Shown here piece after piece: positions 56,299 through 64,000 of a stretch of DNA of 64,000 nt. A program made the position numbers and the translations under genes. Position 1 is the first letter of the stretch, and each line of letters starts with the position of its first letter. Where the stretch lies: positions 1,050,924-1,114,923 of the forward strand of contig CAVSJR010000001.1 of assembly GCA_963728285.1 (NCBI GenBank), in the 5' to 3' direction. This DNA comes from CAVSJR01 sp963728285 (GTDB taxonomy: Bacteria; Actinomycetota; UBA4738; HRBIN12). The notes beneath the pieces were generated by a model, which worked only from the letters and a program-made list of their open reading frames with translations, was not told the DNA's origin and did no database searches.

Positions 56299-56994
56299 TC
56301 AGGGGTCCTTTGAGATGCTCGCCGACCGCGCCACGATGCCCGCCGCCAGGACGGCTGCGACGAGCGTCGCCGGCAAGACAAGCTCGAGCGAGAAACCGAT
56401 ACCGAAGCCGGTCCCAACGACGGCCGTGACGATCCCTGCGGTTCCGACAACCGTCATCCGCCACCGATCGAAGGAAGGGCCCACCGCCATCGCGGACTCA
56501 GAACGACGACTCACGATGAGCATCGGTATCAGCAGGGCCGGCTTCAGGAGGTTCGCAACGTTCTGGATCGAGTTTCCCGCAGCCAGGTTGCCTTCCTGAA
56601 TGATGTCCATGATGTGGACCAAGGTCGCACCGACCCCCACGATGGCGACCGCGATCACCGTCGCCTCTCGAAAGCCGTCCCTGCGCGCCGCAGCGACAAG
56701 ACCCAAGACCCCGAGTGCGAGATTGGCGAACCCCATCTCCTGCTGGAACGGACTGCCCTTCGGCCAATCGATCGACTCCGCGACGGCGTCGGGCGTGAAG
56801 ACGTGACCGAAGAAGCCGCTGAGCCCGCTCGCGCCCACCCCGAGCATGAAGAGGTAGATCAGGTACACCTCTATTTTCCAGAGACGATCCTTCGCGCTGG
56901 TGTCGAGTCGCACATGAAGGGCGGCGAGCAGCACCGGAAGCACGGAGAACGCGAACATCCGTACGGCAACCGTTGTCCACGCGGAGCTCCCCAT
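56299..56994 (-). CDS. Polytopic membrane protein (DUF6790-like)
   Basis: The 231-residue protein has about six membrane segments. A conserved-looking LVHIMDIIQEGNLAAGNSIQ block recalls DUF6790 proteins. Function is unknown. Its ATG 56994 overlaps the stop of a short SDR-like frame (TGATG), implying coupled translation with that remnant. Confidence 0.7.
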   Translation of the reverse strand: MGSSAWTTVAVRMFAFSVLPVLLAALHVRLDTSAKDRLWKIEVYLIYLFMLGVGASGLSGFFGHVFTPDAVAESIDWPKGSPFQQEMGFANLALGVLGLVAAARRDGFREATVIAVAIVGVGATLVHIMDIIQEGNLAAGNSIQNVANLLKPALLIPMLIVSRRSESAMAVGPSFDRWRMTVVGTAGIVTAVVGTGFGIGFSLELVLPATLVAAVLAAGIVARSASISKDP

Positions 56995-57089
56995 CAGATG
57001 ACATCGGGGCAGGAGAATCGCTCCGCGATCGCGAACCCCAGCCCTGAGGTTCCACCGGTCACGAGCGTAGCCTTGCCGTCCGTAAGCAC
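56994..57089 (-). pseudogene. N-terminal remnant of a short-chain dehydrogenase
   Basis: A 31-codon frame reads VLTDGKATLVTGGTSGLGFA, the first strand and NAD(P)-binding glycine loop of an SDR, continues IAERF, and stops at TGA 56994 within a few residues. A full SDR needs about 220 more residues, so this is a truncated gene whose stop now overlaps the next start. Confidence 0.6.
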
Positions 57090-57140
57090 CCGCTCGGGAT
57101 CAGGCGGGCCAGGCTTCGGGCCGCGAGAACGCAGCCGCGC

Positions 57141-57530
57141 CTACGACCAGAACTCGTCGGATGCGTAGGCGTCGCTGGGATGCAGCCACGACTCGGTCAA
57201 CTTGCCGTCCTTGATATGGAAGACCTGGACGGTGTTGTCGTTCAGGGCCTTGCCCTCCCGCTCACCACTCGCCCGAAGGAGCGTCACGGCATGCTCGTCG
57301 TCGGCCAGGATCGCGTGGATGTCGAGCTTGAAGGTCCCGCCCGTCAGTTCCATGTTCTTCTGGAGGTTGGCGAAGACCTCGTCCTTGCCCCGGAAGGTCC
57401 CCGCGAGCTCGTTGCGTCCAGGGGCGTGCCAGACAATGTCATCGGCGAAAAGCTCATTCAGGGTGGCCATGTCGCCGGTGGCGAACGCCTCGTAGCCCCT
57501 GCGGACAAGATCCTCGTTGGGATGGGCCAA
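57141..57530 (-). CDS. SnoaL/NTF2-like protein
   Basis: The 129-residue protein (AHPNEDLVRRGYEAFATGDM, NELFADDIVWHAPGRNELAG, VTLLRASGEREGKAL, FHIKDGKLTESWLHPSD) has the cone-shaped NTF2 fold used by SnoaL cyclases, ketosteroid isomerases and many stress-related proteins. The start is TTG 57530: AAGGAG stands 6 nt upstream, and longer starts (57572, 57599) have no such site. Confidence 0.85.
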   Translation of the reverse strand: MAHPNEDLVRRGYEAFATGDMATLNELFADDIVWHAPGRNELAGTFRGKDEVFANLQKNMELTGGTFKLDIHAILADDEHAVTLLRASGEREGKALNDNTVQVFHIKDGKLTESWLHPSDAYASDEFWS

Positions 57531-57741
57531 TGGTTTCTCCTTGCTCCGGCGGGCAGCCGTAGGACCACTCATCCTCCGGCCGGCCATCTTGCTCGTCAAA
57601 TCGGACGAGAGAGCCTCCTACGGCCTCAACTCGGGCGTGGCGCCGTACTGATGATCGGTCGGGACTCGCCGGAAGCGACATCAGCCCCGTTTCTCGCCAT
57701 GATCCCGGGTAGGCTCATCGACCTCATGACGAGGGGGACGG

Positions 57742-58380
57742 ATGAGCGAGACGATCACACCACAGCGGTTCCACGAGGTCGACTGGCGGGTTGTGAGGAG
57801 CGATGCGTGCGCGCACTTCCGCACCGGATCGTTCGCGGCGGGCGTCGCGCTGGTGGACGCGATCGGCAGGCTCGCCGAGGCCGCGAACCATCACCCCGAC
57901 GTCGACCTTCGGTCGGACGGCGTGACCGTGCGTCTGAGAACGCACAGCGTGGGCGAGCTGACCGAGCGCGAGGTCGCACTGGCCCAGCAGATTTCGGCGG
58001 CGGCGCGCGAGCTGGGTGTCCCCGTCGACCCGACCGCCGTGCAGATCGTCCAAGTCGCGATCGACGCGCTGGTCATTCCCGATGTGATCCCGTTCTGGCG
58101 CGCCGTGCTCGGCTACCGGGAGGATGGTGACGAGGACCTGATCGATCCCCTCTTCCAAGGGCCGCCGCTCTGGTTCCAGCAGATGGACGCGCCGCGCCCG
58201 CAGCGCAACCGGATCCATATCGATGTCTATGTGCCTCACGACCAGGCGGAGGCGCGCGTCGCGGCGGCGCTTGCGGCCGGCGGCCACGTAGTCAATGACG
58301 AGAATGCGCCGGAGTGGTGGACACTGGCCGACGCCGAGGGCAACGAGGTCGATGTCGCCCCCTGGCCAGACCGAGACTGA
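57742..58380 (+). CDS. Pterin carbinolamine dehydratase-like domain fused to a VOC domain
   Basis: The 212-residue protein has two parts. Residues about 1-95 match the PCD/DCoH fold, with the catalytic-type cluster EAANHHPDVDLRSDGVTVRL. Residues about 100-210 are a VOC domain (IPFWRAVLGYREDGDEDLID, NRIHIDVYVPHDQAEARV, WWTLADAEGNEVDVAPWP). I recall this fusion in Actinomycetota; whether the dehydratase half still acts on pterins is unknown. GAGGGGGACGG precedes ATG 57742. Confidence 0.85.
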   Translation: MSETITPQRFHEVDWRVVRSDACAHFRTGSFAAGVALVDAIGRLAEAANHHPDVDLRSDGVTVRLRTHSVGELTEREVALAQQISAAARELGVPVDPTAVQIVQVAIDALVIPDVIPFWRAVLGYREDGDEDLIDPLFQGPPLWFQQMDAPRPQRNRIHIDVYVPHDQAEARVAAALAAGGHVVNDENAPEWWTLADAEGNEVDVAPWPDRD

Positions 58381-58431
58381 GGCGAATCTGGCTCGTGCTC
58401 GCCGGCAGCGTGTCAGTTCTGCGAAAGCGGC

Positions 58432-58913
58432 CTAGCTCATCGGTGGGCAGAAGAGCTCGGCCAGTCAGGCCTTCAGCGATCGGATGCGGGCCGTGTTCGG
58501 ACAGGATCTGCCCATCGTCGGTGGTCTGGATCCTGCCCGCGTTCTGGATGTGACTCCCGTCAGGCAGGAAGAAGATCCACGAGCCCGTGAACACGTAGTG
58601 GCCCTTCTGGTCGTTGACGAAGTTCTGTCGGTCGACACCGGTTGCGACCTTCCCGTTTGCGCGGGCGACCTCGGAGAAGACTTCATGCCGCTTGAGCAAC
58701 ACGAGGTTCCCGTTCGGCGTCGAACCACTGGTAGACCGTTCCTTCCTCCTGCCAGGAAACGTGGATCGGGAATCCACACAGGCTCGTGTCCACGAACGAC
58801 CCAGAATCAGTGAACGGCTCTATTTCGGGGCCGGTGGCACTCGCGACCCCGGAGGCGCTCGTGATCGGCAGCGTCGCTGCCAGCCCGACGAGCAGTGCCT
58901 TAGCCCAGCTCAT
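58432..58913 (-). CDS. Secreted hypothetical protein, frameshifted
   Basis: ATG 58913 starts a signal peptide (AKALLVGLAATLPITSASG), then FVDTSLCGFPIHVSWQEEG. A shift near 58715 is needed to continue NLVLLKRHEVFSEVARANGK and FTGSWIFFLPDGSHIQNAGR. A second near 58460 probably gives an end LAELFCPPMS at TAG 58432; the literal frame runs to 58292 under the VOC gene. About 155 residues, beta-rich, two Cys. Unknown function. Confidence 0.65.
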
Positions 58914-58919
58914 GCGAGG

Positions 58920-58925
58920 AATCTA
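58920..58925 (-). promoter_or_regulatory. -10 hexamer TAGATT of the secreted hypothetical gene
   Basis: It ends 6 nt before ATG 58913. Confidence 0.45.
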
Positions 58926-59087
58926 GGCACCATGTCACTCCGGAGTCAATCAGAGCCCTGCGGCCGCAAGCCGGGCCCGGGCCGCAGTGTCGATCGGCCG
59001 CATGCGCCGGGACCGTCAGCACTTCGTTGGAGGAGGGCGGTTCAAGCTAGGGCTTCGCGGGACTCATCCGAGGGTATGAGGAGGTTC

Positions 59088-59438
59088 ATGGCTTCCTACA
59101 CCGTGAACAGACGCGGAGTGGCCCAGGCTCGGAAGCTCATCAAGGCCAAGCGATACGTGCTGAACAGCGACTGGGGCGACGTTCAGCCGAAGGCCGCCGA
59201 TGAGAACGCCTTCCTGAAGGAACACTCGTGGCAGGAGTACGCGGGCTGGTTCCTGGGGTTGACCGAGGGCGCTGCCGACGAGACCAAGGCGCGATACGCG
59301 TTCGTGTACGGTGACTTCCGCCGCCTTCATCGAAGCGGCTTGATCGCCTGCCTGTACCGCGCCGCCGAGTGGCGCCACAAGGAGGTTGAGCGAGCCGCCT
59401 ACAGACTGCTGCAAGAACTCGACGCCGCGACTTCCTAG
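59088..59438 (+). CDS. Actinobacterial conserved hypothetical protein
   Basis: The 116-residue protein (NRRGVAQARKLIKAKRYVLN, SDWGDVQPKAADENAFLKEH, RYAFVYGDFRRLHRSGLIAC) belongs, as I recall, to a conserved actinobacterial family of unknown function. It is helical and soluble. ATG 59088 has GAGGAGG about 4 nt upstream; the open frame upstream to 58614 crosses the gene on the other strand. Confidence 0.75.
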   Translation: MASYTVNRRGVAQARKLIKAKRYVLNSDWGDVQPKAADENAFLKEHSWQEYAGWFLGLTEGAADETKARYAFVYGDFRRLHRSGLIACLYRAAEWRHKEVERAAYRLLQELDAATS

Positions 59439-59659
59439 CCTCCCGAAGAGACTGTCTCCGAAGATCAGCGACTGTGTTCCGTCAGCCCGAAGGCGGCATG
59501 TGGCTGACGCGTTCAAGGGATATTCGCGAGCCTTCGGGCACCCGAACAGCCTCCTCTTGACGCAGCCGACGCGTCGGGTTAGGACGCTTGAGACAGAGAG
59601 CGACCGGCGGCCCCCATCGCGGCGGGCCGACCCTTTCGGTCGCAGACGGGAGGTCGACG

Positions 59660-60090
59660 ATGGCTGAGCCGAGCCTGTACGAACGATTGGGTGGCGTGTT
59701 CGCCATCGCTGCGGTGGTCGACCATTTCAGCGATGCCGTCGTCCAGAACCCCATCGTCGGCCAAGCTTCGAAGAACCCCGAGCTCCGTGAGTGGCATACC
59801 AATCAGCTGGACCGGCTGCCGGGGCTGAAGTTCATGCGCACCCTGTGGGTCTGCAACGTCGCCGGTGGACCCTTCTCGTTTGCTGCCACGAAGCCAGGAA
59901 GCACCCCCCTCGGGCTGGAAGAGGCCCATCGCGACCTCCACATCTCTCCCGAGAGTTCGATGAGGTCGCGGCTGAGCTGGGACGTACGCTCGATCACTTC
60001 GGGGTCCCTCCGCGTGAGAAGGATGAGGTCCTGGCGGCCTTCGCGGCGCACAAGGGGGAAGTCACCGAGGGATCGATGGCTTCGGCCTGA
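59660..60090 (+). CDS. Truncated haemoglobin, one frameshift
   Basis: The protein has about 143 residues. The start LYERLGGVFAIAAVVDHFSD is the trHb A/B helix signature. LREWHTNQLDRLPGLKFMRT and LEEAHRDLHISPE (proximal His) follow, and after a one-base change near 59950 the protein continues EFDEVAAELGRTLDHFGVPP and ends GSMASA. Group I-type haemoglobins bind O2 or NO. ATG 59660 has GGGAGG upstream. Confidence 0.85.
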
Positions 60091-60375
60091 GAGAGCCGCG
60101 CATCCATCCGCATTGCAGCCCCTGTCGAGGGACATTCCTGGACCCTCGGGCACCGCAGCGCGATGCCTCCTGGATCGAGTGCACGCACCCTCTCTGTCCG
60201 CCGAGATGGCACCTAATGCGTAGATCGGGGGGGTATGGTTCGGAGATGCCCGCGACGGCGATTCTTGAGGGCACTGTAGACGCCGCCGACCGGCGATAGT
60301 GCTTATTGTCACCTTGCCGCTGCGACCATGCTCGCTTGCCCATGTCCGCTCTCCTAACCGAAGAGAGGCCGGATC

Positions 60376-61362
60376 ATGATCCACACCCCGCTGTGCGATG
60401 TTCTCGGTATCCAGCACCCGATCATCCAAGGCCCGCTTGGAGGCCCGTGGCCCCCATCAGTGGGCCTCGCAGCCGCCGTTTCCGAGGCCGGAGCACTGGG
60501 CAGCCTGCCCACGGCCCTCCGACGTCCGGAACAGGTGCGGGAAGACTCCGACCGGATTCGCGTCTTGACCAGCCGGCCCTTTGCCATCAACCACACCATG
60601 GGACCGTTTGACGAGGAGGTCTTTCAAGAAATCCTCAGGGCCGCCCCGCCAGCCGTCTCGTTCGCGCTGGGTCAGTCGCCGGACATCGTGAAACGAGCCC
60701 ACGACGCCGGGGCCGTGTTCGTCCAGCAGGTTCACACCGTTCGCCAGTCCCTTCAGGCCGCCGAGAACGGCGCCGACGTCATCATCGCCCAGGGAGGTGA
60801 GGCCGGGGGATTCGGCGGCGCGCCCGGGACCTTCGTGCTCGTGCCACAGGTGGCCGAGGCTGTCCATCCGATTCCGGTCGTCGCGGCCGGGGGAATCGGC
60901 GACGGCCGCGGGCTCGCGGCCGCGCTGGCCCTTGGAGCGGTCGGCGTGAACGCCGGGACGAGATTCCTCGCGTCGGTCGAGGCGGAGATCGACGAGGACT
61001 GGAAGCGGGCGATCCTCGCCGCTGAATCCGAGGACACGAGCCGCGTCACGTTCACCCGGTACCTTTTCCCTCAGTTTAGTTCGGAAGCGTTCCGAGGACT
61101 GGCGCCGCGGGTCCTCCGGACCCCGTTCATCGACGAATGGCTCGGCCACGACGAAGAGGTCGCCCGCCAGCAGGAGCGCCTTCGCGCGGAGCTTGCTGCT
61201 GCGATCCAAGGCGGCCGGATTCACGAACTCATTCCGATCACCGGTGAGGTTGCTGGCATGGTGAAGGAGACTCTGCCTGCGGCAGAGATCGTCCTGCAGA
61301 TGGTGAGCGACGCGGAGGCCGCCATACGCGGTGCCGCCGCGCTCTCCGGCTCGATGCAGTAA
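60376..61362 (+). CDS. Nitronate monooxygenase-like flavoprotein with altered catalytic position
   Basis: The 328-residue TIM-barrel flavoprotein opens LGIQHPIIQGPLGGPWPPSV and has VIIAQGGEAGGFGGAPGTF, IPVVAAGGIGDGRGLAAALA, LGAVGVNAGTRFLAS and ends with a family C-terminal helix. It binds FMN. Where characterised NMOs and FabK have the catalytic His (EAGGH), this protein has Phe, so it may use another substrate or mechanism. GAGAGG stands about 11 nt before ATG 60376. Confidence 0.87.
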   Translation: MIHTPLCDVLGIQHPIIQGPLGGPWPPSVGLAAAVSEAGALGSLPTALRRPEQVREDSDRIRVLTSRPFAINHTMGPFDEEVFQEILRAAPPAVSFALGQSPDIVKRAHDAGAVFVQQVHTVRQSLQAAENGADVIIAQGGEAGGFGGAPGTFVLVPQVAEAVHPIPVVAAGGIGDGRGLAAALALGAVGVNAGTRFLASVEAEIDEDWKRAILAAESEDTSRVTFTRYLFPQFSSEAFRGLAPRVLRTPFIDEWLGHDEEVARQQERLRAELAAAIQGGRIHELIPITGEVAGMVKETLPAAEIVLQMVSDAEAAIRGAAALSGSMQ

Positions 61363-61555
61363 TGAACGTCGTTGACCTTCCCGGTCGACAGATGAGTACA
61401 AGCGCCTCATAGACTCGATTGCTTCCAGCTCCTGGCCGTCTTCACTGAGGACGAAATCGAGCCCAGGCGACGGATCTTTGTTGACTGCGTCGGAGATGGT
61501 TCGATGAGCGGGCCACGCCCGACGTGAGCCATCGGAGGCAGTTCAGGCTAGTTTC

Positions 61556-61618
61556 GGCGACCTGCGGCTCCGGTGCCTCGCCCTTGGACGTACAGCTCTC
61601 GAACGGCGGGACCACGTT
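61556..61618 (-). pseudogene. Fragment of a DUF3105 gene 3' end
   Basis: Sixty-odd nucleotides match the end of the DUF3105 gene near 52.2 kb with only a few differences, encoding VVPPFESCTSKGEAPEPQ. Nothing DUF3105-like precedes it. The remaining part of the 340-bp stretch 61363-61702 shows no gene. Confidence 0.7.
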
Positions 61619-61702
61619 ACTTCTCCGTCGGGTCACCTGACCTTGTCCTCCCAGTCTCGAACGTCCTAGGGTGGAGGGGTCGACGAGGGAAGGGGAGCCG
61701 CG

Positions 61703-62563
61703 ATGGCAGAGGCCCCGGTCAAGACCAAGCCCGACACGATTGTCCTGATCCACGGCTTCTGGGTGACGCCGAGGAGTTGGGAGCACTGGAAGAAGTATTA
61801 CGAGGCGAAGGGCTATACGGTCCTCACACCTGCGTACCCGGGGTTCGAGGTCGAGGTCGAGGCGCTCCGCGCTGACCCCACGCCGATCGAGCAGCTCCAG
61901 GTGCCGGAGATCATCGACATGCTTGAGAACATGATCGGGAAATTGGATCGTCCGCCGATCATCATCGGGCACTCGGCCGGCGGCGTGTTCACCCAGATCT
62001 TGCTCGATCACGGCTTCGGTGCGGTTGGGGTGGCGATCGACTCAGCGCCGACCGAGGGCGTGAAGGTCGTTCCGCTCTCCGAGATCAAGTCCGGGTTCCC
62101 TATCCTGAAGAACCCCGCAAACCGGCATCGAGCGGTCGGCTTCACGCCAAAACAGTGGCACTACGTGTTCGCGAACACATTCAGCGAAGAGAAGTCACTT
62201 GAGCTCTACGAGCGCTACCACATCCCAGCCTCAGGCAGAGTCTTCTGGGGAAGCGCACTCGCGAACATCCACCCCGGGAAGGACGACACCTACGTCGACT
62301 ACCACAACGACGCGCGACCGCCGTTGCTGTTCATCTCTGGGAAGCAGGATCATCTCTTCCCCCCGAAGGTGGGGCACTCGAATGCGAAGCACTACAAGTC
62401 CAAGACGGTGACGGAGATCGCAGAGTTCGATGGCCCGCATCTGCTGCCCGCCATCGATGGATGGGAGGAAGTCGCCGACTTCGCGCTCGATTGGGCGCTA
62501 AAGCACGCGGGGATGACGGTGGCCGACCACGCCACAGCGGACGATCGTGACTCGGCGAACTGA
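61703..62563 (+). CDS. Alpha/beta hydrolase
   Basis: The 286-residue protein has IVLIHGFWVTPRSWEHWKKY, the elbow IIIGHSAGGVFTQ, LLFISGKQDHLFPP (catalytic Asp) and FDGPHLLPAIDGW (catalytic His). It is related to esterase/hydrolase proteins with Ser-Asp-His triads; substrate unknown. GGAAGGGGAG precedes ATG 61703, with TAGGGT at 61669-61674 as possible -10. Confidence 0.88.
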   Translation: MAEAPVKTKPDTIVLIHGFWVTPRSWEHWKKYYEAKGYTVLTPAYPGFEVEVEALRADPTPIEQLQVPEIIDMLENMIGKLDRPPIIIGHSAGGVFTQILLDHGFGAVGVAIDSAPTEGVKVVPLSEIKSGFPILKNPANRHRAVGFTPKQWHYVFANTFSEEKSLELYERYHIPASGRVFWGSALANIHPGKDDTYVDYHNDARPPLLFISGKQDHLFPPKVGHSNAKHYKSKTVTEIAEFDGPHLLPAIDGWEEVADFALDWALKHAGMTVADHATADDRDSAN

Positions 62564-62779
62564 GGGTCGACGCTTCGCGGGTCGCGCGGTGGGGCCTCCG
62601 TCTCGGGAGGCGGGCCAGCCATAAGCGCGCACGCGAGGCGATGTTGTCGCCCGCGCCGACGGGCCTTAGACGGCCGATAGGCTCCACGTACGCCGATCCT
62701 GGACGAGGGCGAGGGCGCCCGGGCGCGTGGGCAATGAGAAGCCGTGGCAAGTGGGAACGGGCGACTCTTCTCTTGCCTG

Positions 62780-64000
62780 TCAACTGACCAGCCGGTAGAG
62801 ATGCCAGAGGTCGGGGACGCCCTTCAACTCGTGCTCGCCAGCGTCTTCGAAGGTGAGGCCTGAACCCGAAACCAGGTCCCTGACCGTTTGAGAAACGAGA
62901 ACCTCGGACGGGGCCGCGAGTGCTGCGATCCTCGCGCCGACGCTCACGGCGATCCCTCCGATTGCCGGCGATCGTCTCGACCTCGCCCGTATGCACGCCC
63001 GCGCGCACTCGAGCCCGAAGTCTCGAACCGCGTCGCTGATCGCCTGTGCGCACCGGACCCCGCGCGCGGGGCCGTCGAACGTGGTGAAGAACCCATCGCC
63101 AGCCGTGTCGACTTCCGTCCCGCGGAACCGGCCGAGGAGCGCTCGGACGGCGCCGTGATGGCGATCGACGAGAGAGCCCCAGCCGCGGTCACCGAGCTCA
63201 GCCGCCTTCGCCGTCGACCCGACGATGTCGGTGAACATCACCGTCGCCAGCACGCGATCGAGGTCGGTCTCCTCGTCGCCGACCTCCGCAACGAACCGCT
63301 CGATCTCGACGAGCAGCTCGTCCTGGTTCCCTGCCCAGAAGAAGTGGTCGACGCCGGGGAACGAGACGAAGCGTGCGCCATGGATCTGATCCGCCATCCA
63401 CTTCGTCTCCTCGGCGGTGAACAGGAGGTCGCCGTCGCGGGCGAGGACGAGCGTCGGGACGTGGATCGCCCGCAGCGCCGGGCGGACATCGATCCCGCGG
63501 TTCATCCGCTCGAGCGCGATCGCAGCTCCGGGGCTGGCGGCGTGACGAAGGTAGTCCGCGAGCCAACCGATCGTGTAGTCATCGTTCGCAAGCGTAGGCG
63601 CGGCCCAGTCTCGTAATTCTTCCGCCGAGAACTCCCGCGTACCCCACATCCGCCCTATCTTCTCGATGTAGAGCTCATGCTGCTCGTCGGTATCTACCGG
63701 GAACGGGTAGTCAATCGTCGGTCTCCAGCATGCGCTGGTCCCGAACAGCACAAGGGCGATGGTCCGCTCCGGATACGTGGCGGCGAACAGCGTGGCCATC
63801 GGACCACCCTCTGAGAAGCCCATCACGATGGCGCGCTCGGAGCCGACCGCGTCCAGGACGGCTCGAGCGTCATCCATCCGGACCTCGAGAGACGGGAGCC
63901 GATCGTCGGGCACGCGGTCGGAGAGTCCCGTGCCGCGCTTGTCGAAGAGGATCAACCGTGAGAACGCTGCCAGCCGGGAGAGGAATCGCGCGAGCGCCGG
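62780..64000 (-). CDS. Alpha/beta-hydrolase-class III cyclase fusion, partial at the window edge
   Basis: The gene continues past 64000; the frame is open to the edge. The hydrolase half shows ILFDKRGTGLSDRVPDDR, elbow VMGFSEGGPM, TLVLARDGDLLFTAEETKWM and FPGVDHFFWAG, so its triad seems intact. The cyclase half keeps the metal Asp residues (VMFTDIVGST, DTAGDGFFTTF) and the Arg (VGARIAAL), but Ser replaces the Asn. Between about 62955 and 63005 a short stretch (CARACIRARSRRSPAIG) is out of frame: shifted by one base it reads RAGVHTGEVETI, the expected cyclase motif, so two compensating indels are present. Paralogue of the 39.3-kb cyclase. Confidence 0.85.
   Translation of the reverse strand, partial: PALARFLSRLAAFSRLILFDKRGTGLSDRVPDDRLPSLEVRMDDARAVLDAVGSERAIVMGFSEGGPMATLFAATYPERTIALVLFGTSACWRPTIDYPFPVDTDEQHELYIEKIGRMWGTREFSAEELRDWAAPTLANDDYTIGWLADYLRHAASPGAAIALERMNRGIDVRPALRAIHVPTLVLARDGDLLFTAEETKWMADQIHGARFVSFPGVDHFFWAGNQDELLVEIERFVAEVGDEETDLDRVLATVMFTDIVGSTAKAAELGDRGWGSLVDRHHGAVRALLGRFRGTEVDTAGDGFFTTFDGPARGVRCAQAISDAVRDFGLECARACIRARSRRSPAIGGIAVSVGARIAALAAPSEVLVSQTVRDLVSGSGLTFEDAGEHELKGVPDLWHLYRLVS

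Overview
The window is about 68-70% GC and densely coded on both strands. Its gene content fits an uncultured member of the Actinomycetota, probably from soil or sediment: a SARP-type regulator, a PASTA Ser/Thr kinase, a VanW-family cell-wall protein, DrrA/DrrB-type ABC export genes, DUF1996, DUF2231 and DUF3105 proteins, a truncated haemoglobin, stand-alone LigD-type polymerase domains, and class III cyclases fused to alpha/beta-hydrolases. This placement is inferred from families; there is no rRNA in the window to confirm it. I see no tRNA, rRNA, CRISPR array, phage module or intact insertion sequence.

Layout. 0-10 kb: 3' end of a homocysteine methyltransferase/MTHFR gene, a secreted DUF11/RTX protein with a membrane partner, the PASTA kinase, DUF983, FmdB, an EamA exporter, PAP2 and DUF2231 proteins. 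10-20 kb: metallophosphoesterase, trypsin-like protease, secreted hypothetical, enoyl-CoA hydratase, an SDR lacking the usual Tyr/Lys, PPK2, GNAT, S51 peptidase and VanW. 20-33 kb: small membrane proteins, a LigD polymerase-domain protein, many exported proteins (DUF1996, subtilisin, beta-helix, cupredoxin lipoprotein, acidic repeat protein, Tat-exported amine oxidase), a methyltransferase and a nitroreductase. 33-44 kb: an F420-reductase-like gene, a ~1,300-residue SARP/degenerate cyclase/ATPase/TPR regulator, a 28-residue peptide gene, a CopD-like membrane protein, two divergent cyclases and an ABC exporter. 44-64 kb: an accessory mixture of VOC proteins, methyltransferases, three more cyclases, a second LigD polymerase-domain protein, a sialidase-like secreted protein, DUF3105, hydrolases, a globin, a nitronate-monooxygenase-like enzyme and gene fragments.

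How the genes work together. Four themes stand out. (1) Signalling: five class III cyclases with differing input domains, plus a cyclase-derived domain in the SARP regulator that has lost its metal ligands, lie within 30 kb. (2) An exported set of proteases, calcium-binding, copper-binding and beta-helix proteins. (3) Polyphosphate and cell-wall functions (PPK2, PAP2, VanW, PASTA kinase). (4) DNA end-processing polymerases without a ligase or Ku in view.

Two window-wide properties matter for anyone using this annotation. First, about 20 genes carry single-base frameshifts, some in compensating pairs inside conserved motifs. This looks more like residual assembly error than decay, so many genes below are given as one entry spanning several reading frames. 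Second, many genes without a Shine-Dalgarno sequence have a TANNNT hexamer ending 6-8 nt before the start codon, which suggests widespread leaderless transcription and helped choose several starts.
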